Assembly: GCA_965225625.1 (NCBI GenBank)
Contig: CBDDBH010000034.1
Coordinates: 186,001 to 250,000, forward strand
Length of the DNA: 64,000 nucleotides
Source of the DNA: CBDDBH01 sp965225625
GTDB lineage: Bacteria; Pseudomonadota; Gammaproteobacteria; JADZEE01
Direction of reading: 5' to 3'
This document shows positions 25,023 through 33,840 of the stretch, one piece after another. A model generated the notes under the pieces. The model did not search any database. It had not been told where the DNA came from and worked only from the letters and a program-made list of their open reading frames with translations. Position numbers and translations under genes: made by a program. Each line of letters begins with the position of its first letter. Positions within the stretch are counted from its first letter, which is position 1.

Positions 25023-26570
25023 ATGTTGACGCTGCCTCGCGTCCTGCAAACCACGGCCGAGCAATTTGGCGCGAACACAGCCATCGTCGATGAGGAATGC
25101 CGGCTGACCTGGTCGGAATTCGTCGGCCGTATTTCTCGTGCAGCCAGCCTGATCCGTGAGGGTGGCGTCAGCGCTGGCGAGCGCTTTGGCATAATCGGCA
25201 CGAACTCGTTTCGCCAGGCAGAACTCATTCATGCCGGCTACTGGAGCGGCGCGGTTCCGGTGCCCATTAACTATCGGCTGGCAGCCGTGGAGATCTCGCA
25301 AATACTCCAAGACGCGGACTGTCGTTTATTAGCCATTGATCCGCAATTCGAACAATTGCTGCAAGCAGCGCCGTTATCCAATTGGCGCGACCGGTGCCTG
25401 ATGTTCTCCGCCGCGCAGGATTATGAAGACGCAATTCGGCAGGCGTCCCAGACGAAGCCCATTGACGCTTTACCGGGCGGTGAGGCATTGGTGATTTATA
25501 CCGGCGGCACATCGGGGCGGCCCAAAGGCGTGCCGCTGACACATGCAAACATCGTTGCCAATGCGACGCAGATAAACGCCGTGTGGCCGGCCAGCGATAG
25601 CGACGTCGCGCTGCACGTCGCACCAATGTTTCACTCGGCGGAGTTATGCTTCAATCCATTTACAAACGCCGGCGCGGCGCATGCCTATTTACCCAGGTTT
25701 TCGCCACAGGCGTTGTTTCAGGCAATCCAGGATTACGCCGTTACATCCGTATTATTGGTACCGACCATGGTGTTGATGTGTGTCGAATCGGGCGTTGCCG
25801 CTAATTATGATTTATCGTCGTTGCGGCGGATTATCTACGGATCGTCGCCCATGTCAGCGGAACTGATTAAACGAACGCGGGAATACTTACCTGGCGTAGA
25901 GTTGGCTCAGGGCTATGGTCTAACCGAAACTGCGCCACTGATTTGCATCCTCGATAACGCAGCCCATATTGCCGGCGCTACGCGCGAGGGGGCCGAACGC
26001 CTGAGCTCCTGCGGTCGCCCGTTGCCGGAAGTGGAGTTGAAAATAATTGCGGCCGATGGTGCCGAGGCGGTGCGCGGCGACAGCGGCGAAGTAACCGTGC
26101 GCGGTCCGAATGTGTTCGCAGGTTACCTTAACCAGCCTGCATTAAGCAGCACGGTATTGCATGACGGCTGGTTCCACACTGGCGATGTCGGGCGCCTGGA
26201 TGCGGCCGGTTACCTGTATATTATGGACCGCAAAAAAGACATGATCATAACCGGAGGCGAGAACGTTTATTCGGGAGAAGTTGAGGCTGCGTTGTTTCAG
26301 CATCCCGGGGTTGTCGAAGCTGCGGCAATCGGTATTGCCGACGAGCATTATGGGGAAACCGTCTGCGCGGTAGTCGTGCGCAGGGATGGCGCGGATCTGA
26401 CCGAAGGCGCACTCATCGAACATTGTCGGCAACGGATCGGAGCTTACAAATTGCCGAGAAAAGTGATCTTCATTGAGGAGATGCCCAAGAGCGCCATGGG
26501 CAAAATTCTAAAAGCCGAACTGCGGCGCATGTTTGCACCTGCGCGTTCGCACGGCGGTGACAGCTTGTAG
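25023..26570 (+). CDS. Acyl/aryl-CoA synthetase (AMP-forming)
   Basis: A 515-residue class I adenylate-forming ligase that activates a carboxylic acid via acyl-AMP to its CoA thioester. It shows the P-loop-like motif YTGGTSGRPKGVPLTH, YGLTETAP, GWFHTGDVG, the hinge DRKKDMIITGGENVYSGEVE and the C-terminal lysine in SAMGKILKAEL. The substrate pocket cannot be read confidently. Just 8 bp from ubiD, it likely acts in the same pathway, activating the decarboxylated product or its precursor. Confidence 0.9.
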   Translation: MLTLPRVLQTTAEQFGANTAIVDEECRLTWSEFVGRISRAASLIREGGVSAGERFGIIGTNSFRQAELIHAGYWSGAVPVPINYRLAAVEISQILQDADCRLLAIDPQFEQLLQAAPLSNWRDRCLMFSAAQDYEDAIRQASQTKPIDALPGGEALVIYTGGTSGRPKGVPLTHANIVANATQINAVWPASDSDVALHVAPMFHSAELCFNPFTNAGAAHAYLPRFSPQALFQAIQDYAVTSVLLVPTMVLMCVESGVAANYDLSSLRRIIYGSSPMSAELIKRTREYLPGVELAQGYGLTETAPLICILDNAAHIAGATREGAERLSSCGRPLPEVELKIIAADGAEAVRGDSGEVTVRGPNVFAGYLNQPALSSTVLHDGWFHTGDVGRLDAAGYLYIMDRKKDMIITGGENVYSGEVEAALFQHPGVVEAAAIGIADEHYGETVCAVVVRRDGADLTEGALIEHCRQRIGAYKLPRKVIFIEEMPKSAMGKILKAELRRMFAPARSHGGDSL

Positions 26571-26601
26571 CTTAGAGACTGTGATGCGGTAAAATTGTCC
26601 G

Positions 26602-27105
26602 ATGGTCTTTCCCTATTACTCGAAGCTATCGCGCAGGCAACAGGCGATTTACCGCAGCAGCGATGCTATCGAAAAGATCGCCGTCATCGATGTCGCCGCA
26701 TTGTGGCCCTTAGTGACGCAATTACAGCTGGCTTTGACTTCGGAGAACCGTAAAGCTATCCAAGCAATCATCGAGCAACTCGTCGCGGGGTTGAATGTCT
26801 CACTAAAAGTTCCCGCGCTAAAAGTCAAAGTGCTGGCGGTACGGCCTAGCCGCAATTGGGGTGAGCTACACGGATTGTACGAACGCGAGGAAGGTGCGAC
26901 TGCGCAAATTAGCGTGTGGATGCGAACCGCTAAAAACAAGAAAGTCGTGGCATTCAAGACCTTCTTACGAACAGTGCTGCACGAACTTTGTCATCACCTG
27001 GATTACGAACTTTATAAGTTGCCGGATTCGCTACATACCGAAGGCTTCTTCAAGCGAGAATCCAGTTTGTTTCATCAATTGGTTACTGATCAGCAACGGG
27101 CATAG
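26602..27105 (+). CDS. Zincin-type metallopeptidase-like protein
   Basis: A 167-residue cytosolic protein with a zinc-peptidase motif HELCHHLDYE (H127, E128, H131) close to the C-terminus. It is preceded by beta strands (VKVLAVRPSRNWGELHGLYE, ISVWMRT) and a helix (TFLRTVLHE), the arrangement seen in small gluzincin or SprT-like proteins. A third ligand may be D134 or a later Glu. It starts 31 bp after the ligase gene and could be the last gene of that operon, though a functional link is not obvious. Substrate unknown. Confidence 0.7.
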   Translation: MVFPYYSKLSRRQQAIYRSSDAIEKIAVIDVAALWPLVTQLQLALTSENRKAIQAIIEQLVAGLNVSLKVPALKVKVLAVRPSRNWGELHGLYEREEGATAQISVWMRTAKNKKVVAFKTFLRTVLHELCHHLDYELYKLPDSLHTEGFFKRESSLFHQLVTDQQRA

Positions 27106-27161
27106 GTAACGAGCACCATCGTGATCTGCGCTCTACTGCGACGAACAGGTTAAGCAACGCC

Positions 27162-28448
27162 CTAGGTTCGCTGCTTGAGCGGTGCATAGGCACGCTTCGT
27201 CGCGCCCGTGTAGATCTGGCGCGGCCGATCAATTCGGGCATCGGGATTGGTGCGCACCTCGCGCCAATGCGCAATCCAGCCGGGCAGCCGGCCGATGGCA
27301 AACATTACCGTGAACATTTCGATCGGAATACCGATAGCCCGCATAATCAGTCCACTGTAGTAGTCGACGTTGGGGTACAGCTTGCGCTCGATGAAGTATT
27401 CGTCGCTGAGAGCCACTTCTTCCAGTTGTATGGCCAAATCCAGCAAACGCTCATTGCCGCCCGACATGTTCAGCACATTGTGGCAGGCTTGTTTGATAAT
27501 TTTTGCGCGCGGGTCGAAGTTTCGATAGACGCGATGGCCAAAGCCCATAAGCCGCACGTTTGATTCTGTCTTCACGCGGTTAACGAATGATTCCAGGCTC
27601 TCGCCGCTGGCGATGAGATCCTGCAGCATTTGGATGACAGCCACGTTGGCGCCACCGTGCAGAGGTCCCCACAGCGCACACACGCCGGCTGCCACGGAAG
27701 CATACAGATTTGCTTGACTCGAACCGACCATCCGAACCGTGGAGGTCGAGCAATTCTGTTCGTGGTCGCCGTGTAAAATCAACAATTTATCTAAGGCACT
27801 GACGATTACCGGATCCGGCTCGTAGGGCTTATGGGGCAGGCTGAACATCATGTGCAAAAAATTTGCCGTGTACGACAAATCAAACCGCGGATAGTTGACT
27901 GGACGGCCGATGGACTTGCGGTAGCTGGCAGCCGCAATGGAACGAACTTTACTGATCAGCCGGGCCGCAGGCTCTATGAAATTTTCGCTATCTTCGGGTT
28001 GCATGAATACAGGCTGATAGCAGCCCAGAGAGTTAATCATCGCCGACAAGATCGCCATCGGCGGCGCATTCGGCGGGAAACCATCGAAGTGGTGTATCAG
28101 ATCGTCATGAATGAGCTGATGTTCAGTCAGCTGCACATGGAATTCTTCCGCCTGCTCGGACGTCGGCAGCTCACCAAAAATTAACAAATAGGCAGTTTCC
28201 ACGAAAGTCGATTTTTCCGCTAACTCTTCGATCGGGTAACCGCGATAGCGCAAAATGCCCAGTTCACCATCGATAAACGTGACGTTGCTCTCGCAAGCGC
28301 CGGTATTTCCGTAGCCGCTGTCCAGCGTTACGAGTCCGGTGCCCGAGCGCAGCCCGCGTATATCTATTCCGGATTCATTTTCGGTGCCGGTGACAATCGG
28401 CAGATCATGGGATACACCGTTGTAGGTTAGTGTCGCGTTGTCCGCCAT
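27162..28448 (-). CDS. gltA: Citrate synthase
   Basis: A 428-residue type II (hexameric, NADH-sensitive class) citrate synthase, which condenses oxaloacetate and acetyl-CoA at the entry of the TCA cycle. ATG 28448 (MADNATLTYNG) is chosen over an upstream opening at 28478. The N-terminal beta domain is present (GLVTLDSGYGNTGACES, ILRYRGYPIEELA), as are LHGDHEQNCSTSTVR with an active-site His, GPLHGGAN, MGFGHRVYRNFDPRA with the second His, and the Asp-bearing PNVDYYSG. It is a stand-alone gene, divergent from an EamA transporter. Confidence 0.96.
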   Translation of the reverse strand: MADNATLTYNGVSHDLPIVTGTENESGIDIRGLRSGTGLVTLDSGYGNTGACESNVTFIDGELGILRYRGYPIEELAEKSTFVETAYLLIFGELPTSEQAEEFHVQLTEHQLIHDDLIHHFDGFPPNAPPMAILSAMINSLGCYQPVFMQPEDSENFIEPAARLISKVRSIAAASYRKSIGRPVNYPRFDLSYTANFLHMMFSLPHKPYEPDPVIVSALDKLLILHGDHEQNCSTSTVRMVGSSQANLYASVAAGVCALWGPLHGGANVAVIQMLQDLIASGESLESFVNRVKTESNVRLMGFGHRVYRNFDPRAKIIKQACHNVLNMSGGNERLLDLAIQLEEVALSDEYFIERKLYPNVDYYSGLIMRAIGIPIEMFTVMFAIGRLPGWIAHWREVRTNPDARIDRPRQIYTGATKRAYAPLKQRT

Positions 28449-28603
28449 GTCGCTGCTCTTCAGATAAACGGGCCGCATATTCTATCCGAGAACAGCCGCC
28501 AGCGTGTCAAAACGAAGCAATGCACTGGCAAAAAAACCTGAGAATCTGTGCAGGAGTGCAGCGCAAGTCCGTGACCCATAGTAGAATGTCGATGTTCAAA
28601 CAA

Positions 28604-28635
28604 GGCCACGGATCGTCCGTGGCCTTTTCGTTTTC
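28604..28635 (+). terminator. Intrinsic terminator-like hairpin in the EamA leader
   Basis: GGCCACGGA - TCG - TCCGTGGCC (28604-28624, perfect 9-bp stem) followed by TTTTCGTTTTC. It stands just before the ribosome site (AAAGGA) and start (28646) of the EamA gene and after the divergent gltA start, so there is no upstream plus-strand gene to terminate. It is therefore a candidate attenuator or the end of a short leader RNA. Confidence 0.7.
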
Positions 28636-28645
28636 AAAGGACATC

Positions 28646-29575
28646 ATGCAGGTAAGCCTCGCGTATCTGGCGATGATCGTGATTTGGTCAACGGTCGCGC
28701 TGGCCGTCAAATGGAGCATCGATAGTGTCGGCTATTCGTTTGCCGCTGCGGCGCGTTTTTCAATTGCCGCAGTGTTTATAGTGATGGTAATGGCTGTGCG
28801 GCGCGAGCGCATTCCGTTGCATCGGCAGGCGTTGATTACCTACGCGCTTTCAGCAACAAATTTTGCTGGCTTCATATTTTTGTTTTGGGGTGCGCAGTGG
28901 GTTCCCTCCGGTTGGATTGGCGTCACCTTTGGGTGCTCGCCGTTGTTAACGGCCTTAATGTCGGCTGCCTGGTTAGGGGAACGTTCGTTGACGCCGACAA
29001 AAGTATCCGGCTTGTTGCTTGGCGCCGTTGGTATGGTCGTTATCTTTGGTACCGCGTTCGACTTCGGCCTGAAGTTTGTCCTGGGTTTACTCTCGGTGAC
29101 GGTTTCAGTTGCAATTGGCGCCTTTACACTGGTGTGGGTCAAACGCGTAAATGCACACCTGCCCTCATTGCCGGTAGCTGCGATGGGGATCTTTATCGTT
29201 ACCCCTTTGTATCTACTGTTTTGGTGGTCAGTCGACGGAGCGTGGCCGGCCGCAGAGTTGCCACTGCGTACCGTTTTGTCGATTAGCTATATCGCTATTG
29301 TTGGCACGGGATTCGTTTTCGTATTGTTTTATTACGTATTGAATCACGTTGCCGCGACGCGTATCGCGATGATTGGCATGATTGCGCCGGTGGTGGCGCT
29401 GCTATTGGGTAGTGTCTTTAATGATGAACCATTCAGCGCGCGCATTTGGGCAGGTACCGGCATTATCGTGCTGGCGCTATTGCTGCATGAATACGTACCC
29501 AAACGCTTCGAGCCATTACCGCAAGAAGCAGCGACTCCGATTGAGGACGCCCCAATGGAAGACATCCGAGCTTAG
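28646..29575 (+). CDS. EamA/DMT-family transporter
   Basis: A 309-residue inner-membrane protein with about ten hydrophobic helices in two EamA repeats (residues about 5-135 and 150-285), as in drug/metabolite exporters of the RhaT/YdcZ type. ATG 28646 follows a strong AAAGGA; longer frames starting at 28430 overlap gltA and the hairpin leader and are rejected. Both halves have the late-helix Gly/Pro-rich pattern (GWIGVTFGCSPLLTALM, RIAMIGMIAPVVALLLG). The C-terminal 25 residues are polar and cytosolic. Substrate unknown; the leader hairpin may couple its expression to a metabolite or to translation. Confidence 0.88.
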   Translation: MQVSLAYLAMIVIWSTVALAVKWSIDSVGYSFAAAARFSIAAVFIVMVMAVRRERIPLHRQALITYALSATNFAGFIFLFWGAQWVPSGWIGVTFGCSPLLTALMSAAWLGERSLTPTKVSGLLLGAVGMVVIFGTAFDFGLKFVLGLLSVTVSVAIGAFTLVWVKRVNAHLPSLPVAAMGIFIVTPLYLLFWWSVDGAWPAAELPLRTVLSISYIAIVGTGFVFVLFYYVLNHVAATRIAMIGMIAPVVALLLGSVFNDEPFSARIWAGTGIIVLALLLHEYVPKRFEPLPQEAATPIEDAPMEDIRA

Positions 29576-29609
29576 CCGGTATTTCGCATGGGCGTTTGCT
29601 AAAGACGGA

Positions 29610-30677
29610 TTACCGCGGGTTATCAAGTACGTCCAAGCCGCGCGTCTCGCCAAAATCCATTAGAAAAAATTGTGATGGCGGTATTCCTGCCGCTTCGCGT
29701 GCGCGTGCCAGCGCTTGTGGCGGTTCGTTCAGAGGTTCGTCGGTTAACACGAATGTGCCCCAATGCATGGCGACGGAATAACGGGCGCCGACATCTTGAT
29801 GGATGCGCACTGCTTCGACCGGATTCACGTGTTGGGTTTGCATGAACCAGCGGGGTTCGTACGCACCAATGGGTATTGCGGCAAGATCGATTGGGGCAAA
29901 GCGTGCTCCGATGTCTTTGAAGTCCGGTGAGTAGCCCGTGTCGCCGGCAAAATAAAATCTAAAACCTCGATGTTCCAGCACCCAGCCACCCCACAGCGTC
30001 TTATTTCGATCCAAACGTGTGCGCGTACTCCAATGTTGTGCGGGAACGAAGTTCACGGTGAGGCCTCGCATCTCCTGGGAATCCCACCAATCAAGCTCGG
30101 TTACCGCGTCAATTCCTTGCGCGTTAAACCAGGCACCGAGTGCCAGTGGTACGAAAAAGTGAGGCGGGCCGCCCGCTTGTGCATTGAGGCCAACCACGGT
30201 GTCACGATCAAGGTGGTCGTAATGGTTGTGCGATATCACAACAAGGTCGATGTGCGGTAACTCATCTAGGGTAAGTGCCGGTGGCACGTGACGCTCCGGG
30301 CCCATCCACGACAACGGCGACGCGCGCGCACTTAGGTGCGGATCAGTCAGGATGTTCAACCCGCCCAGTTGCAACAAGAAAGTCGCATGTCCCAACCAGG
30401 TGATAGAAGGGTTCAGCCGACGCTCGATGAGCGCGGTCAGGTCGGGTTTTACCCGCGTAGGCTGGTAGTGAACATTTTGTTTCTTACCAAGACCGCGAGC
30501 CTGCCAACGCCATTTTGCGACGTCGCCGAGGCTCGGCAGCGGCGGGTGCGGATAATTATTTTTAAAACCCGACGGGGTATGGTGGGGCTTGTGCTCGTCG
30601 TAATAGGGATTCGCTGCGCAACCGCCGGCTGTCGTGGTCGTCGCCATTAGCACTCCTGATAAGATGAACCAGCGCAT
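29610..30677 (-). CDS. NAPE-PLD-like metallo-beta-lactamase-fold lipoprotein
   Basis: A 355-residue protein beginning at MRWFILSGVLMATTT with a lipobox ending AGGC, so probably anchored in the outer or inner membrane. The MBL-fold domain is of the NAPE-PLD/UlaG type: TWLGHATFLLQ, NILTDPHLS, the metal motif SHNHYDHLD, QHWSTRT, FAGDTGYS and AMHWGTF. Eukaryotic NAPE-PLD hydrolyses N-acylphosphatidylethanolamines; the bacterial substrate may be a phospholipid but is not proven. The longer frame (30767) overlaps the upstream J-domain gene and is rejected. Confidence 0.85.
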   Translation of the reverse strand: MRWFILSGVLMATTTTAGGCAANPYYDEHKPHHTPSGFKNNYPHPPLPSLGDVAKWRWQARGLGKKQNVHYQPTRVKPDLTALIERRLNPSITWLGHATFLLQLGGLNILTDPHLSARASPLSWMGPERHVPPALTLDELPHIDLVVISHNHYDHLDRDTVVGLNAQAGGPPHFFVPLALGAWFNAQGIDAVTELDWWDSQEMRGLTVNFVPAQHWSTRTRLDRNKTLWGGWVLEHRGFRFYFAGDTGYSPDFKDIGARFAPIDLAAIPIGAYEPRWFMQTQHVNPVEAVRIHQDVGARYSVAMHWGTFVLTDEPLNEPPQALARAREAAGIPPSQFFLMDFGETRGLDVLDNPR

Positions 30678-30747
30678 AGGATTCGAAATAGGGTCCCCGC
30701 GTCGACCATGGAGCGGCCGCGCCATCGGCGCACCGGTCGTTCTATCG

Positions 30748-31479
30748 TTAAACTGCGTGCGACACAAAAGTTCCGCGCGCCTGTTCGAACTCTAAGGTCA
30801 CAAACGCAACGCCTACCGCGAAACACGGCTCCGGCGTATTCGCTTCCTTGCGACAACTAACGACGCGCCCAATAGCCGCGATGCCGTTACCCACGATCTT
30901 TATAAAGTGATTATCGGCAAGCGCCTGGGCGCTGATGAATTGCATTCCGGCAGGCGACAGATCGCGTGTATGAGCGAGGAAACCCTGCTGCGGCCAATCC
31001 GTGAAAATGCGTATTTCGTCGGCGCGGGGCATTCTGTCCAGCGCTCGTTCAGTCGCGCCAGCGATAGTTTGATCGCCAGCCGGGTGAAGTGGGCATTCGC
31101 ATTCGTGGCAGCGCGTTTTGGGCCCAATGCGCATGCTCGGCGCCAGCGGCGTCTGACAAAACGGACAAAAATCCGAAATGATCGGTTGATACTCTGCCGG
31201 ATCTCCGCGCGATCGTGGATTCTGCTGTTGCGTGGGCATGCCGGAGAGGTCTGCTTTTGTATGGCGTTGCAAAAGCTCACGGTCATAAGCTTCACGCTTT
31301 TGCGGATCTCGCAGTGTCGCATAGGCCTGGTTGATCAAGACCGCGTCTGAGTGTTCGCCACCGCGGTCGGGATGCTTGTTCAGGCTCGACATAAGCGTCC
31401 GATAGCTAGATTTGATCAGTGCCTGAGGTGCATCGGGTTGAACGTGCAGGATGCGATAATAGTTACGTCGATTGGTCAT
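30748..31479 (-). CDS. J-domain / zinc-ribbon / PilZ-like fusion protein
   Basis: A 243-residue cytosolic protein. Residues 5-70 form a J domain with the HPD tripeptide (36-38), which would stimulate an Hsp70 (DnaK). Residues 105-127 hold two CxxC pairs (CPFC, CHEC), a likely zinc ribbon. Residues about 150-243 resemble a PilZ domain (FLAHTRDLSPAGMQFIS, then VGVAFVTLEFEQ), with a D-x-S-x-x-G motif but only a weak Arg motif. ATG 31479 is chosen over a GTG 4 codons upstream. The combination suggests a c-di-GMP-responsive co-chaperone, which is inference only. Confidence 0.8.
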   Translation of the reverse strand: MTNRRNYYRILHVQPDAPQALIKSSYRTLMSSLNKHPDRGGEHSDAVLINQAYATLRDPQKREAYDRELLQRHTKADLSGMPTQQQNPRSRGDPAEYQPIISDFCPFCQTPLAPSMRIGPKTRCHECECPLHPAGDQTIAGATERALDRMPRADEIRIFTDWPQQGFLAHTRDLSPAGMQFISAQALADNHFIKIVGNGIAAIGRVVSCRKEANTPEPCFAVGVAFVTLEFEQARGTFVSHAV

Positions 31480-31533
31480 GAATGTATGCACCTTTGCGCA
31501 AGCCCGTCCACGCCTGCAGCACAGAACGAGACT

Positions 31534-32775
31534 TCATTGTACCGAGTCAATCAATTCGGACGTAATCACGATCTCACCGCTCAAGGTTTTGTGAACCGGA
31601 CACTTGTCGGCTATCGCGAGCAGGCGCTGGCGCTGCTCCTCGCTTAAATCTCCTTGCAGTTCAATGGTTCGCGCGATGTGTGCCACCAAACCGTCGCTGG
31701 ATTCGCACGCTTCGCAATCCTTAGCATGGATGCGATTGTGGCTCAGTTCGATATCAATGTTGTCGAGCGCGATGTTTTTACGCTTTGCGTACATACGTAG
31801 TGTCATCGAGGTACATGCACCCAATGACGCCAGCAGTAACTCGTACGGGTTGGGTCCGAGATCCAAGCCGCCAAGAGCAGCGGGTTCATCCGCCGTGATT
31901 TGATGGTGATGTGTCGAGATCTGCTGGGTCAGCCCGCTGGCGCCGGCCATAACCCGCACCTGGCCATCTGTTACGGCGGGCGCTGTACCACTGGATCGTT
32001 CGGCCTTGATTTCGTGCAGCGACAGATAGCGTCCTGCCCAGGCGGCGATGACCGCTGCCACATATTGTGAATCTTCGCGTTTCGACAGCAAGTGATCAGC
32101 CTTATCCAGTGACACAAAACTCTTTGGATGTTTTGCAGCCTGGTAAATCTTGCCAGCCTCGTCAATCGAAACGATTTCGTCAATCGGCGAGTGGAATACC
32201 AGCAGGGCTTGCTTGAGGGCACGGATGTGGGATTGGTCGTTGTGCGCAGCAATGTCATCGAGAAACTGGCGCTTAATTCTGAACTCGCGCCCGCCCAGAC
32301 TAACGTTTGCCTCGTTGTCTTCGAGAATCTCAGAGCGCTTGTGCGTGAACAGATGTTCAACGTGCGCCGCGCTCGCTGGAGCGCCGATCGTGACGATCGC
32401 TTTGGACGATGGTATTACCTGGGCGGCAGCCAACACCGCGGCGCCGCCCAGGCTGTGACCGATCAGCATCGCAGGTGCCTGATATTTAGTTTCCAGGTAG
32501 TGAGCAGCGGCTACGAGATCTTGCACATTCGATGAGAAATTGGTGTTTGCGAAGTCGCCGTCACTGTTGCCCAGGCCGGTGAAATCGAACCGCAACACCG
32601 CAATGCCGAGACCGGCCAAGGCACGCGAGATTCGAGAGGCGGCGGCGATGTCTTTGGAACAGGTAAAACAATGGGCGAATAGCGCGTAGGCGAGTGGCGG
32701 AGTTTCCGGCGCTTCGAGTAAGCCTGCCAGCGTCTCCCCCTGTTGATTTTCAAAGCTGGCTTTTATTCTGGGCAT
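31534..32775 (-). CDS. Alpha/beta hydrolase - OsmC fusion
   Basis: A 413-residue bifunctional protein of a known fusion type. Residues 1-250 form an alpha/beta-hydrolase fold with the oxyanion/nucleophile region GHSLGGAAV, the acid near HSPIDEIVS and the His in KADHLLS. Residues about 275-413 form an OsmC/Ohr domain with redox Cys residues in LGACTSMTLRMYA and DKCPVHKTL. OsmC domains reduce organic hydroperoxides; the hydrolase may supply or process lipid-peroxide substrates. It lies 6 bp after the extradiol dioxygenase gene and 54 bp before the J-domain gene on the same strand. Confidence 0.9.
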   Translation of the reverse strand: MPRIKASFENQQGETLAGLLEAPETPPLAYALFAHCFTCSKDIAAASRISRALAGLGIAVLRFDFTGLGNSDGDFANTNFSSNVQDLVAAAHYLETKYQAPAMLIGHSLGGAAVLAAAQVIPSSKAIVTIGAPASAAHVEHLFTHKRSEILEDNEANVSLGGREFRIKRQFLDDIAAHNDQSHIRALKQALLVFHSPIDEIVSIDEAGKIYQAAKHPKSFVSLDKADHLLSKREDSQYVAAVIAAWAGRYLSLHEIKAERSSGTAPAVTDGQVRVMAGASGLTQQISTHHHQITADEPAALGGLDLGPNPYELLLASLGACTSMTLRMYAKRKNIALDNIDIELSHNRIHAKDCEACESSDGLVAHIARTIELQGDLSEEQRQRLLAIADKCPVHKTLSGEIVITSELIDSVQ

Positions 32776-32781
32776 CGCGAT

Positions 32782-33648
32782 TTATCCATCGTCGGCGCTG
32801 AATTCCTTGATATTTGGGACCGCGCCCCACATACAAAACGAGGATTTGGTAAACGGAAATTGCCGAGGCACATAAGTGTCTTCATCCTCTATCAGACGGA
32901 CACCGTGCGAGTACTCCCAGATCACGTCGTCGGGCCCGTAAAAATATAAAAAGATGGCAGTGGAGGTTGGATGGCGCCCCGGACCAAAGGCGATTCTGAC
33001 CTCGCGTTCCTGCAGGAAGTACCAGGAACGCATAATGTCGTCCACCGACTGAACCTGGAAGTTGATGTGCTGAATGCCCGGGCGGTCGGTGGGGAACATC
33101 GCCATCTTGTGGTGGACGGGGTCGATACGCAGCAGCGCTGCGTCGCCGATACGATCGCTCACCCGGCAGTTGAACACACCACACCAGAATTGCTCGTCAC
33201 GCGGGGCATCCATGGTGTTCAGTCCGATGTGGCCGAACTCGGTAATGCCGGCGTCGCGGCTGGGGAAATAGCGTCGTCCGCTGTGGTAAGGGCGCACCAC
33301 CAGTTCGATCGGGTTGCCGCTCGGATCCTTAAGCGCGATGAATCGCTCTACGCGCCGGATCGCGGCTTGCGCGTCAGTGCCGACCTGTACGTCGACACCG
33401 ACGCGGGTCAACTCCTCGGCCGCGGCACTCAGTTCCGCCTCGTTGCGCAGCTCGAAGCCGACGGTGTGATCGTTCGGATCGCCTGTGAACATGCATACGT
33501 TGTAATCGCGATCGTCACCGCGCAAGTAGGCGTAGCCCGATTCCTCTAGCACCAGTTGCAGACCAATTATCTCGGTCGCAAATCGAATTGAGTCTTCAAG
33601 GTCGGAGGTGCCGATACGTACATAACGAATATTGTGGAGGTCGATCAT
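32782..33648 (-). CDS. Extradiol ring-cleavage dioxygenase (VOC type I)
   Basis: A 288-residue two-domain VOC protein of the BphC/HpaD group that opens catechol-type rings. Iron ligands are visible: H140 (EFGHIGLNT), H194 (IQHINFQVQ) and E245 (IWEYSHGV). The first VOC module (residues 5-118) carries no full metal set, as is normal. Directly upstream lies the broken 3' end of a ring-hydroxylating dioxygenase beta subunit, so this enzyme may be the survivor of an aromatic-degradation operon. Which catechol it uses is unknown. Confidence 0.88.
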   Translation of the reverse strand: MIDLHNIRYVRIGTSDLEDSIRFATEIIGLQLVLEESGYAYLRGDDRDYNVCMFTGDPNDHTVGFELRNEAELSAAAEELTRVGVDVQVGTDAQAAIRRVERFIALKDPSGNPIELVVRPYHSGRRYFPSRDAGITEFGHIGLNTMDAPRDEQFWCGVFNCRVSDRIGDAALLRIDPVHHKMAMFPTDRPGIQHINFQVQSVDDIMRSWYFLQEREVRIAFGPGRHPTSTAIFLYFYGPDDVIWEYSHGVRLIEDEDTYVPRQFPFTKSSFCMWGAVPNIKEFSADDG

Positions 33649-33651
33649 TTT

Positions 33652-33840
33652 TTAGAAAAACACCGTTAAATTTTTAGCGAGAAGGGTATTCTGATCGAGG
33701 TAGATCCGGCGCTGAGCAATTTGCCATGCCTCACCCTTGCGGATCAGTCCGTCTTTGAGATTGACGGAATCACGCGAGAATGTTGTATCGCTCGGCATCG
33801 AAGTAAACCTTTTGGCGCTTGTCCGGACAAATACCTGACC
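33652..33840 (-). pseudogene. Decayed 3' end of a ring-hydroxylating dioxygenase beta subunit gene
   Basis: Read on the minus strand, two adjoining frames give one recognisable C-terminus. Frame one ends KVYFDAERYNILA then stop. Frame two continues RDSVNLKDGLIRKGEAWQIA and RRIYLDQNTLLAKNLTVFF to a TAA at 33652. The final WQIAQRRIYLDQ-(x)n-LLAKNL pattern is typical of these beta subunits. A loss of 2 bases near 33768 would explain the break. The rest of the gene (about 100 codons) is not recognisable upstream. It ends 3 bp before the extradiol dioxygenase start. Confidence 0.6.

Noticed and set aside
28430..28645. Upstream extension of the EamA frame
   Set aside because: It overlaps the gltA start and the hairpin leader and encodes no plausible protein; the strong ribosome site is at 28636-28641.
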